This document shows positions 23,964 through 31,276 of a stretch of DNA of 31,301 nucleotides, piece after piece (the first letter of the stretch is position 1; the number at the start of each line of letters is the position of its first letter). The translations under genes and the position numbers were made by a program. Origin of the DNA: Bacteroidales bacterium UBA3724 (GTDB taxonomy: Bacteria; Bacteroidota; Bacteroidia; Bacteroidales; P3); the NCBI GenBank assembly GCA_002371315.1, contig DFHL01000004.1, forward strand, positions 15,409-46,709. Direction: 5' to 3'. The notes below the pieces were generated by a model. That model had not been told where the DNA came from and searched no databases. It saw only the letters and a list, made by a program, of their open reading frames with translations.

Positions 23964-25142
23964 TCACATACACATCCTGTAGATGCTTACCACGTCGTCC
24001 TTGCTCAGCGGGCGGAAGCCGGGGATGGTGCCATTGTAGGGCAGGACGGCTTTGGCGGCCATCGAGTCGAAGTGGCTCTCGTCGATGTCGAGCTCGGGCA
24101 GGGTGCGCTTCAGGCCGAGGGTGTCGAAGAGGAAGTGGCTGAGCTGGTCGATGGCGCGCAGAGCCAGTTCGCGTTGGGGCAGGGTGGGGTCGAGGCCGAA
24201 GACCGAGATGCCGAAGCGGGCTATGCGCGGCATCGTTTCGTCGTCCATACAGAACTCGAGCCAGCGCGGTGAGAGGATAGCCAGGCCGTGGCCGTGGGTG
24301 ATGTCGTATACGGCCGACAGCTCGTGCTCCATCGGGTGGCAGCTCCAGGCCTGTCCCTTGTCGGCACCAATCAGGCCGTTGATGGCCCACGACGAAGCCC
24401 ACATCAGGTTGGCGCGGGCCTCGTAGTTGTCGGGCTCGCGCATAGCGATGGGCGCGTAGCGGACTATGGTGCGCATCATACCCTCTATAAAGGTGTCAAT
24501 CATAAACATAGGCTCGCCGGTGGTGAAGTATTCCTCCATCAGGTGCGAGAAGATGTCGGCGCTGCCGCAAGCCGTCTGGTAGGGGCTGACGGTGTAGGTC
24601 AGCGTCGGGTCGAGGAACGACACCTTGGGGAACAGCAGCGGGCTGAGGCGGCCGCGCTTGTCGTTGGTCTCGGGGTTGCTGATGACGCCGCCGCTGTCCA
24701 TCTCGGAGCCTGTGGCCGAGAGGGTCAGCACGCTGATGATAGGCAGTGCCTTGTTGACGGGCGGCCATTTCTCATAGTCGAAGAAGTCCCACGCGTCGTG
24801 GTCCACGCAGGCTGCTGCGGCAATCCACTTGGTGCAGTCGATGGTGCTTCCGCCGCCCACGGCCAGAAGCACGTCGATGCCCAGCTCCTTGCAGAGTCGT
24901 GCCCCCTCGCGCACCGAGCCGATGCGGGGATTGGGTTCGATGCCGGGCAGTTCGTAGAGCTCCATACCGGCCTTCTTGACCTCCTCGACCACGCGGTCGT
25001 AGAGGCCTATGCGCTTGATGCTGCCGCCACCGTAGGTGAGGAGCACGCGCTTGCCGAATTTCTTCAGTTCTTCGCCGATAAGGGCCAGTTTCTCGTGACC
25101 GAAATGAATCTTGACAGGGTTTTGAAAAGAAAAGTCGTGCAT
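23964..25142 (-). CDS. Iron-containing alcohol dehydrogenase, YqhD/BdhA-like
   Basis: A 392-residue group III alcohol dehydrogenase related to NADPH-dependent butanol/aldehyde reductases. The cofactor loop is GGGSTID (residues 96–102). Metal ligands aligned to E. coli YqhD are D196 and H200 (GSADIFSHLMEEY), H269 (SCHPMEHEL) and H283 (DITHGHG). It likely reduces aldehydes in the cytoplasm during fermentation; natural substrate unknown. The ATG at 25142 gives MHDFSFQNPVKIHFG, the family start. Its 3' end was duplicated at 21627–21816, and an IS4 remnant abuts its 3' side. Confidence 0.93.
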   Translation of the reverse strand: MHDFSFQNPVKIHFGHEKLALIGEELKKFGKRVLLTYGGGSIKRIGLYDRVVEEVKKAGMELYELPGIEPNPRIGSVREGARLCKELGIDVLLAVGGGSTIDCTKWIAAAACVDHDAWDFFDYEKWPPVNKALPIISVLTLSATGSEMDSGGVISNPETNDKRGRLSPLLFPKVSFLDPTLTYTVSPYQTACGSADIFSHLMEEYFTTGEPMFMIDTFIEGMMRTIVRYAPIAMREPDNYEARANLMWASSWAINGLIGADKGQAWSCHPMEHELSAVYDITHGHGLAILSPRWLEFCMDDETMPRIARFGISVFGLDPTLPQRELALRAIDQLSHFLFDTLGLKRTLPELDIDESHFDSMAAKAVLPYNGTIPGFRPLSKDDVVSIYRMCM

Positions 25143-25270
25143 AGTATTCGTTTTTAATTAGTGACCAGTGAATTGAGATATCAATACGATTAACGTTTTT
25201 CGCGAAAAATTATTGTGTCCGTATGCCAAATCTTATTTATATCCCATAATCGCACCGCAATTGTTAAAAA

Positions 25271-25287
25271 CCTGACAAAATGTCAGG
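25271..25287. promoter_or_regulatory. Palindrome CCTGACAAAATGTCAGG
   Basis: A 17-base palindrome with a one-base centre, about 130 bases upstream of the dehydrogenase start. It shares its core with the sites in front of hsp20 and with 25476–25490. It could be an operator; the regulator is unknown. Confidence 0.5.
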
Positions 25288-25366
25288 TGCCAAATTCGTG
25301 CAAAAAGTGCGAAAAAAGCCTAAAAAAGGCCAAAAAATCTCCATTTTCAACCTGCTGAAAAACAGT

Positions 25367-25438
25367 ACCATCTTCTTATCAAATTCTACCCAAATTCTTA
25401 CCAACTTCTTACAACCTTCTACGCCAGTAGAAGATGGT
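25367..25438 (-). repeat. 72-bp element with 10-bp terminal inverted repeats, copy C
   Basis: This is the inverted copy of the element at 17064–17135, with the same length and the same ends (ACCATCTTCT...AGAAGATGGT). By eye 64 of 72 positions agree. It lies between the two CTGACA palindromes. The frame across it encodes the peptide VRIWVEFDKKMVLF, also seen at copy B, but I see no convincing gene. Confidence 0.8.
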
Positions 25439-25475
25439 ATGTATTTGTTAAAAATTTCGTAGGGCTTTCGTCCGA

Positions 25476-25490
25476 CTGACATTTTGTCAG
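25476..25490. promoter_or_regulatory. Palindrome CTGACATTTTGTCAG
   Basis: The inverse of the motif at 25271–25287, about 200 bases away. Together they flank the 72-bp element. The surrounding 25143–26371 contains no gene that I can support. Confidence 0.45.
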
Positions 25491-25544
25491 GCGCCGTTTG
25501 GTGGGATAATTTTCGGGGCACCGCCCTATACATTATATTATGGT

Positions 25545-25634
25545 CCTTGCCCTGCGGGCAGAGATCTGGTGAATCTTGTAAATTTAATAAACGCCTTGCC
25601 CTGCGGGCAGAGATCTTGTGAATCTTGTAGATTT
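25545..25634 (+). repeat. Two direct 41-base repeats with an internal hairpin
   Basis: Copies at 25545–25585 and 25594–25634 share CCTTGCCCTGCGGGCAGAGA and GTGAATCTTGTA, with two mismatches, at a period of 49 bases. GCCCTGCGGGC can form a small hairpin. AATCTTGTAAATTT (25572–25585) recurs inverted at 26158–26171 beyond the minisatellite. Confidence 0.75.
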
Positions 25635-25750
25635 GGATTGTCCGCAATCCGCACATAGGAAAGGTCGCGTCTCTCCGAGACGCACGCGGTGTGTTGATTA
25701 TCAGTCACCGCACTGCGCTTCGCTTGTACGGTGTTATTAAGATTAAGCCT

Positions 25751-26107
25751 CTCCGAGGCTTGTTTGTGCACTCCACTGAAGTTTGCTCCCGTCTCCGAGG
25801 CTTGTTTGCGCACCCCGCTGGAGTTTGTACCAGTCTCCGAGGCTTCTTTGCGCACTCCACTGGAGTTTGCTCCCGTCTCCGAGGCTTGTTTGCGCACTCC
25901 ACTGGAGTTTGCGCCCGTCTCCGAGGCATCTTTGTGCACTCCACTGGAGTTTGCACCCGTCTCCGAGGCTTCTTTGCGCACCCACTGGAGTTTGCACCCC
26001 TCTCCGAGGCTTGTTTGTGTACTCCACTGGAGTTTGCTCCTGTCTCCGAGGCTTCTTTGCGCACTCCGCTGGATTTTGCTCCTGTCCCCGAGGCTTGTTT
26101 AGGGCAA
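25751..26107 (+). repeat. 42-bp minisatellite, eight units plus a partial
   Basis: Units start CTCCGAGGCTTGTTTGCGCA and continue CTCCACTGGAGTTTGCTCCC, GT. Starts are 25751, 25793, 25835, 25877, 25919, 25961 (41 bases, one deleted), 26002 and 26044, with a partial unit at 26086. Most units carry the palindrome CTCCACTGGAG. The period is 14 codons, and one minus-strand frame reads RKEASETGANSSGV repeatedly, but the one-base deletion breaks it. No start, signal or domain supports a gene. No unique spacers exist, so this is not a CRISPR. Confidence 0.85.
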
Positions 26108-26250
26108 ATGAGGATGATCGTTTGTTGATTATGCTGCTACAATTGGCGCGAAGCAAAAAATTTACAAGATTTACAAGATTTCGCGATGCCGCAGGCGAGC
26201 AGGGGAAATTTGATTTTTTTAGCAAATATTTAAATTTTTTTGTTAAAAAT

Positions 26251-26304
26251 TTTGGTGGTTTCAAAAATTGTAGTACTTTTGCAGTGTACTAATAAACTAA
26301 TACA
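26251..26304 (+). promoter_or_regulatory. Promoter and candidate GntR operator of the ABC operon
   Basis: TTTG (26251–26254) and TACTTTTG (26274–26281) are 19 bases apart, a full Bacteroidetes promoter. Directly after it, TGTACTAATAAACTAATACA (26285–26304) is an imperfect palindrome (7 of 10 pairs) covering the expected transcription start. That is where a GntR-type repressor would bind, and a GntR/YtrA gene is third in the operon. The operator is an inference. Confidence 0.6.
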
Positions 26305-26371
26305 GTAGTGAAATAATCGTACAACGAATTTAAAAATAGAAAAATAAACAATAAATTAAACTTATCAGAAA

Positions 26372-27199
26372 ATGATTGACATTAAGAATTTCTCGTTCTC
26401 GTACACCAAAACGCAGGTGTTTGACAACATCAATCTCCAGTTCCAGAAGGGTGCCATCTATGGCCTTCTGGGTGAAAACGGAGTAGGTAAGACCACTCTT
26501 TTGAAAGTCATCAGCGGCTTGCTGCGTCCCACGGCTGGCAGCTGCACGGTGGACGACTTCACGAGCTTCGACCGCCGGCCGGAGTTTCTGCAAAACATCT
26601 TCCTGCTGCCCGACGAGGTGCCACTGCCCGACAGCGCAACGCCCGACAGTTTCTTCCGCGACCTGGCGGTGTTCTACCCCAAGCACAGCAGCGACGAGCT
26701 GCACCGCCTGTCGGCCGAGCTGAAGGTGGACCCGATGCGCAAGTTCAAAGAGATGAGCTTCGGACAGCAGAAGAAGTCGCTGCTGGCCTGCGCGCTGGCG
26801 CTGAACACGGACTACCTGCTGCTGGACGAGCCGACCAACGGACTGGACATCCCCTCGAAGGCCGACTTCCGCCGCATACTGACCGAGCGCATCGGTGCCG
26901 AGCAGACCATCATCATCTCTACCCACCAGGTGAAGGACGTCGAGAACCTGATCGACCCCATCATCATCCTGTCGAGCAACAGCGTGCTGCTGAATGCCCC
27001 GGTCGAGAAAATCACCGAAAAGCTCTATTTCGAATACGGCGGTCAGCAGCGCCCCGATGCCCTCTACAGCGAGATGATGCCCGGTGGCTACCTCAATGTG
27101 CTGGTCAATAACGGTCTGGGCGAGAGTCAGCTGAACATCGAGGCCCTTTTCAACGCCGTCCTGAGAAACATCGCTATGGTTAAAAATATTTTTGAATAA
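26372..27199 (+). CDS. ABC transporter ATP-binding protein
   Basis: A 275-residue ABC ATPase. Walker A is GLLGENGVGKTTLLK (about residues 33–47), the signature is MSFGQQKK (in place of LSGGQ), Walker B is YLLLDEPTNGLD and the switch histidine is in IISTHQ. A C-terminal extension of about 65 residues follows the core. It would energise the permease encoded next, at 27425. Together with the YtrA-type regulator this resembles antibiotic- or peptide-responsive exporters, but no substrate can be read from the sequence. It is the first gene of the operon. Confidence 0.92.
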   Translation: MIDIKNFSFSYTKTQVFDNINLQFQKGAIYGLLGENGVGKTTLLKVISGLLRPTAGSCTVDDFTSFDRRPEFLQNIFLLPDEVPLPDSATPDSFFRDLAVFYPKHSSDELHRLSAELKVDPMRKFKEMSFGQQKKSLLACALALNTDYLLLDEPTNGLDIPSKADFRRILTERIGAEQTIIISTHQVKDVENLIDPIIILSSNSVLLNAPVEKITEKLYFEYGGQQRPDALYSEMMPGGYLNVLVNNGLGESQLNIEALFNAVLRNIAMVKNIFE

Positions 27200-27209
27200 C
27201 ATTATTGTA

Positions 27210-27408
27210 AACCTTAACGTTAACCTTAACATTAACTGGCTGACGCGTTTGGGAATGCAGTAGACATTCTGAGGTTAAAGTTAAGGTCAAAGTTAAAGTT
27301 GAATTAAAAAATTATCAATAACGTTAATTTAAACCTTAACAGACTGACGCGTTTGGGAATGCAGGAGACATTCTAAGGTTAAAGTTAAGGTCAAGGTTAA
27401 AGTTAAAG
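27210..27408 (+). repeat. Two GGTTAA-type palindromic elements between ATPase and permease genes
   Basis: Each element has a left arm of TTAACC-like words, a core CTGACGCGTTTGGGAATGCA ending in ACATTCTRAG, and a right arm of GGTTAAAGTTAAGGTCAA. Cores lie at 27238–27274 and about 27343–27377. Left and right arms are complementary, so each can form a long stem. The core has an inner GAATG/CATTC stem. The gap 27200–27424 holds nothing else. Confidence 0.75.
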
Positions 27409-27424
27409 AAAAATACATCATACA

Positions 27425-28219
27425 ATGAAAAATTTCGATTTCAATCGTTTCAAAAAAGTCGTGGTTCGCGATTTCCACAGTACATACAACCTTTACGGAC
27501 TGAGTCTGCTCATCATTATGCTGGTGCCGGCTATGCTTTGGATGCTGGAGGTGGCCATCGGTATGGGCGACTCTGATGCTTCGCCTTTTGTGCGTATGCA
27601 GTTGATTAATTTTTTGGTGAATCTTGCCGCCATCATTGCGCCGCTGAAAATCTACGGCAGCTGCAACCTGCAGGGCAAGGGTAACTATTTCGCTATGCTG
27701 CCCGCCTCGCTGGGCGAGAAGTTCTGGAGTATGCTGCTCTATAGCTTCGTTGTCAGCCCGTTGGCGGTCTTCGTCGGCTCTTGCGCCGTCGACACGTTGC
27801 TCACCATCCTGCCTTTCGGCCCCTACAAGGATTTTCTGTGGAACGCTGATCTGTATGCATCGACTTTCGGTTTCCCCACCTTCTTCGGGTTTCGCGGCGC
27901 AGTCCTTTTCTATGTGGGTATCATATCAACGTCGTCGATATTCCTCTTCACCAACACGATCTTCAAGAAAAACAAGTTCATCAAGACTATCCTTTGGCTG
28001 CTGCTGATAGGCTTTGTCGCGATGGTGGTAATCGCGCCGATAATGATTCATCTGGACTGGGATTTCGACTGGATCGAGTGGCTCGCCAAATGGTTCGAAG
28101 GCAAGGACGAGTGCTTCCTGTACAACCTGATGTTTTGGTCGAACCTCTGCTTCGAGCTCCTCTTCACGGCCGTGATGTGCTTCTTCACCTATCGCAGACT
28201 TAAGAAAATGCAGTATTAA
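27425..28219 (+). CDS. ABC transporter permease
   Basis: A 264-residue membrane protein with about six hydrophobic segments. The clearest are LYGLSLLIIMLVPAMLWMLE (about residues 22–41), one near 60–75, LLYSFVVSPLAVFVGS, VLFYVGIISTSSIFLFTNT, TILWLLLIGFVAMVVIAPIM and LCFELLFTAVMCFF. A basic end RRLKKMQY follows. It carries no enzyme motif. Its position between the ABC ATPase and the GntR regulator identifies it as the transporter's membrane subunit. Confidence 0.82.
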   Translation: MKNFDFNRFKKVVVRDFHSTYNLYGLSLLIIMLVPAMLWMLEVAIGMGDSDASPFVRMQLINFLVNLAAIIAPLKIYGSCNLQGKGNYFAMLPASLGEKFWSMLLYSFVVSPLAVFVGSCAVDTLLTILPFGPYKDFLWNADLYASTFGFPTFFGFRGAVLFYVGIISTSSIFLFTNTIFKKNKFIKTILWLLLIGFVAMVVIAPIMIHLDWDFDWIEWLAKWFEGKDECFLYNLMFWSNLCFELLFTAVMCFFTYRRLKKMQY

Positions 28220-28395
28220 TAACGTTAACTTTAATCTTAACCTTAACCGGCTGACGCATTAGGGTTTGCTGAAACCATTCTGAGGTTAACATTAACCTTA
28301 ACTGGCTGACGCATTACGGACTGCTGGAATCATTCTGAAGTTAAAGTTAAAGTTAAGGTTAAAGTTAAGGTTAAAGTTAGGGTTAAAGTTATCGT
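28220..28395 (+). repeat. Two further GGTTAA-type elements between permease and regulator genes
   Basis: Cores at about 28249–28285 (CTGACGCATTAGGGTTTGCT...CATTCTGAGG) and 28303–28340 (CTGACGCATTACGGACTGCT...CATTCTGAAG) are flanked by TTAACC and GGTTAA words. The last right arm is a run of eight or so GTTAAA/GTTAAG hexamers. The two elements share the segment GGTTAACATTAACCTTAACT. Confidence 0.75.
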
Positions 28396-28410
28396 TTAAA
28401 ACCAACAACT

Positions 28411-28755
28411 ATGGACTTTAAAAAGCAAAAACCGATATATCAGCAGATTGCCGATACGCTGTGCGAGCGTATTGTGGGCGGCCAGTGGAAGGGCGACGAC
28501 CGCATACCGAGTGTGCGCGACGTCGCTATCCAGCTGGGCGTGAACCCCAACACGGTGATGCGCTCGTTCGACCACCTGCAGCAGGCCGAAATCATCTACA
28601 ACCGTCGCGGCGTGGGCTATTTCGTCGCTCCCGATGCAAAAGAGCGCATCCTGCAGCTGCAACGCAAAGAATTCCTCGACGAGGAGCTGCCTGCTTTTGT
28701 GCAGAGACTTAGCGTGCTGGGGATGACGCTCGACGACTTGAAGCAATATGTTTGA
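28411..28755 (+). CDS. GntR family transcriptional regulator, YtrA subfamily
   Basis: A 114-residue regulator. The winged-helix DNA-binding domain spans residues 5–72: KPIYQQIADTLCERIVGGQW, then PSVRDVAIQLGVNPNTVMRS (recognition helix) and the wing YNRRGVGYFV. The short C-terminal tail of about 40 residues is typical of the YtrA subfamily, whose members usually repress an adjacent ABC transporter operon. It is the third gene here, after ATPase and permease. The palindrome at 26285–26304 is its likely target. Confidence 0.92.
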   Translation: MDFKKQKPIYQQIADTLCERIVGGQWKGDDRIPSVRDVAIQLGVNPNTVMRSFDHLQQAEIIYNRRGVGYFVAPDAKERILQLQRKEFLDEELPAFVQRLSVLGMTLDDLKQYV

Positions 28756-28796
28756 AAAAAATGCGGGACCCTGTAAGATTTCGCTTCTCTGAAACG

Positions 28797-28828
28797 TTTA
28801 ATAGAAAAGAACAGATAAAATATTTTTG
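28797..28828 (+). promoter_or_regulatory. Possible internal promoter before the receptor gene
   Basis: TTTA (28797–28800, one mismatch from TTTG) and TATTTTTG (28821–28828) are 20 bases apart. The start codon at 28833 is only four bases past the -7 box, so the transcript would be leaderless or nearly so if this promoter is used. Confidence 0.45.
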
Positions 28829-28832
28829 TAAA

Positions 28833-31274
28833 ATGAATGGTAAGCTTGTAAAAATCATAGCAATAATCGCTTATCTTGTCGGCAGCTTCGTTTCGAGTGC
28901 CCAAACCCAGATAAAGGGCTCGGTGGCCGACGGCGCCGACGGCAAGCCAGTGCTCTATTGCAACTGCGTGCTGCTCAAGGCGCAGGACTCGTCGTTCGCC
29001 TACGGCGCCACCACCGACGACAAGGGCAAGTTCGTCTTCAAGCAGGTTGCCAAAGGCGACTACCTGATGCGCATCTCGTATGTTGGCTTCGAGCCCTTCT
29101 GGCAGACGGTACAGGTGGCCGGCTCCGCGTCGCCGCTCGATCTCGGCAAGCTCAGCCTCAAGCGCGCCTCGACGGTGCTCGACGCCGTGAAGGTTACCGC
29201 CAAGAAACCGCTCTATGCCGTTGACGGCGAGAAGAATATGTACAACACCACCGAGGACCCCTCTATCCAGAACGGCACCGCCAGCGACGCCCTGCAGAAC
29301 GCACCCGGCGTTGAGGTCGACGCCGAGGGCAACATCACTCTGCGCGGCGTCAGCAGCGTGGAGATCTGGATCAACGACCGTCCTTCGCATATGAATGAAG
29401 AAGCTCTGAAACAGTACATCAAGCAGTTGCCGGCCAACGCCATCGACCGCATCGAGGTCATCACCAACCCCTCGGCACGCTACTCGACCAACGGCGGTGT
29501 CATCAACATCGTCACCACCCAGAAAATCAAACGCAACGAGCTGCTCTGCGTCGGCGTCCGCGCCAACACTATGCCGAACCTCTCGCCTTGGGTCAGTTAT
29601 GTCTACGCCAACGAAAAGTTCGATATGAACATCTATCTCAACGGCAACTTCGGAGTGCACAATATGTATGCTGACAATGCTAGCATCCTCTTGGACGCCA
29701 ATGGCGACACCAGCCGTTTCCAGAGCGGCACCAGCGAGACGCATTCCAAGAACTACGGCGGCTACAGCGGACTGAATCTCAACTGGAAAATCTCGGACAA
29801 GACCCAACTGGCCACTTGGCTGGGCGCCTACCCCTATTGGGGCAACAACTCGACCGAGATGGACCTCGTATACCGCGAATATCAGCCTACGTTGCGCGAC
29901 TTGGGCTACAACTACCAGCTCGACAACCCCGACGGCTTCGGTTGGGGCGGATATATGGGCGCCTGGCTGGAACACCGTTTCGACACCACGGGCCGTAAAC
30001 TCTCCGTCAGCCTCAACGGCAACACTTGGAACGAACACGGCATCGGCACGGAGACATTCGCCTACGCCGACCCGACGATAGACAGCCTGCTGCGCCGCAC
30101 CGATAAGCGCAACACCAGCCCCAACGGCAGTATGGAAATAAACTATACCCATCCGCTGAAAAACGACATCACGCTCGAGGCTGGTGCAGAGCTGGAACTT
30201 GGCGGTGGCACACAATATCTCGGCGTTGACACTTTGGGTGCCGACGGCTACCACCCCGTGGCGCTACGTGTGAGCGACGGCGTGGAGCGCGGCACGGGCC
30301 TCAACGGCTACGTGACCTTGCAGAAACGCTGGGGCGGCTTTACCGCCAAACTCGGTCTGCGCGGCGAACAGCGTTGGAAACGCAGCGAATGGAGCCACCT
30401 GGACGGCTTGGGTATGACGGTTGTCGACACGGCATTCTTCGGCTTGGTGCCTTCCGTGCACCTGAGCTACCAGACCAAGACCTTCACCTCCTATAGCTTG
30501 AGCTACACCCTCCGCAACGCAACACCGGGTATGACGCAGCTCTCGCCTTTCCGCACATACGAGGACTATAGCTACTCCACCGGCAACCCCAATCTGATGC
30601 GCAGCTACACCCACAATCTCGAAGCAGCGTGGAGCAAATACATTATGGGTTTCGGTATGCTGAACCTCAGTGCCTACTTCCACGCCAACACCGACGAAAT
30701 TGGCACTATGACCTATGCCGGCTATGCTCCTGAATACTTCGGCAGCCAGATGGTCAACTACACCCGACCCGAAAACATCGGCTCCAGCCACACCGAGGGC
30801 CTGCAGGCCAATATCACCTACCGTCCCACCGCTTTCTTCAACATCCGACTCAACGCCTCGGTCTTCAACTACGCCTACAACTACGAGGGCTTCAGCGACA
30901 GCAAGGTCAGCTACAGTGCCCGCATCAACCTGTGGGCCAAGCTGTGGAACAAACTCGAGGTCTTCGCCAACGCCCATTATAGTTCGCCTCGTCTGGGTCT
31001 CTACAGCCTCAGTGTGGCTAACAAAGGTGTCGACTTCGGCGTCAGCAGCGACTTCTTCGACCGCCGTATGTCGGTCTACCTGAATGTCAACGACATCTTT
31101 GGTATGGCCCAGTGGGGCGAAAACACCACCGCGCCGCAGTACCAGACCACCGGCAAGCAACGTTACGACTCGCGCTTCGTCAGCCTGGGCCTCACCTGGC
31201 GCATCGGCAAGATGGAACTGGAAAGCAAAGCCCGCCAGGGAGCGTCTGAATCGCCAATGGGAAGGGGGCAGTAG
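28833..31274 (+). CDS. Outer-membrane beta-barrel receptor (TonB-dependent type)
   Basis: An 813-residue outer-membrane protein. From the ATG at 28833 there is a signal peptide (MNGKLVKIIAIIAYLVGSFV, cleaved after SSAQ). A carboxypeptidase-like regulatory domain follows (about 25–105, IKGSVADGADGKPVLYCN...YVGFEPF). Then comes a plug-like domain (about 115–215, SDALQNAPGVEVDAEGNITL, IEVITNPSARYSTNGGVINI). The rest is a barrel of alternating aromatic strands, as in the OMP_b-brl_3 family. The C-terminus has the last strand GLTWRIG followed by a polar tail. Upstream in-frame starts (TTG 28752, ATG 28761) would bury the signal peptide. Last gene of the ABC operon; possibly it passes or exports the same compound. 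Confidence 0.88.
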   Translation: MNGKLVKIIAIIAYLVGSFVSSAQTQIKGSVADGADGKPVLYCNCVLLKAQDSSFAYGATTDDKGKFVFKQVAKGDYLMRISYVGFEPFWQTVQVAGSASPLDLGKLSLKRASTVLDAVKVTAKKPLYAVDGEKNMYNTTEDPSIQNGTASDALQNAPGVEVDAEGNITLRGVSSVEIWINDRPSHMNEEALKQYIKQLPANAIDRIEVITNPSARYSTNGGVINIVTTQKIKRNELLCVGVRANTMPNLSPWVSYVYANEKFDMNIYLNGNFGVHNMYADNASILLDANGDTSRFQSGTSETHSKNYGGYSGLNLNWKISDKTQLATWLGAYPYWGNNSTEMDLVYREYQPTLRDLGYNYQLDNPDGFGWGGYMGAWLEHRFDTTGRKLSVSLNGNTWNEHGIGTETFAYADPTIDSLLRRTDKRNTSPNGSMEINYTHPLKNDITLEAGAELELGGGTQYLGVDTLGADGYHPVALRVSDGVERGTGLNGYVTLQKRWGGFTAKLGLRGEQRWKRSEWSHLDGLGMTVVDTAFFGLVPSVHLSYQTKTFTSYSLSYTLRNATPGMTQLSPFRTYEDYSYSTGNPNLMRSYTHNLEAAWSKYIMGFGMLNLSAYFHANTDEIGTMTYAGYAPEYFGSQMVNYTRPENIGSSHTEGLQANITYRPTAFFNIRLNASVFNYAYNYEGFSDSKVSYSARINLWAKLWNKLEVFANAHYSSPRLGLYSLSVANKGVDFGVSSDFFDRRMSVYLNVNDIFGMAQWGENTTAPQYQTTGKQRYDSRFVSLGLTWRIGKMELESKARQGASESPMGRGQ

Positions 31275-31276
31275 TA

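Noticed and set aside
25538..25981. A repeat protein encoded on the minus strand
   Set aside because: The frame arises from a repeat period divisible by three, is interrupted by a one-base deletion and has no signal, domain or clear start.
25751..26107. CRISPR array
   Set aside because: The 42-base units are directly adjacent and nearly identical throughout; there are no variable spacers and no cas genes.
27210..28395. Telomere-like or plasmid-end sequence
   Set aside because: The GGTTAA words sit inside an operon in inverted arms around a core, not at a DNA end.
28617..30254. A 545-codon open frame antisense to the receptor gene
   Set aside because: It is opposite a well-supported outer-membrane protein, with no motif or promoter of its own.
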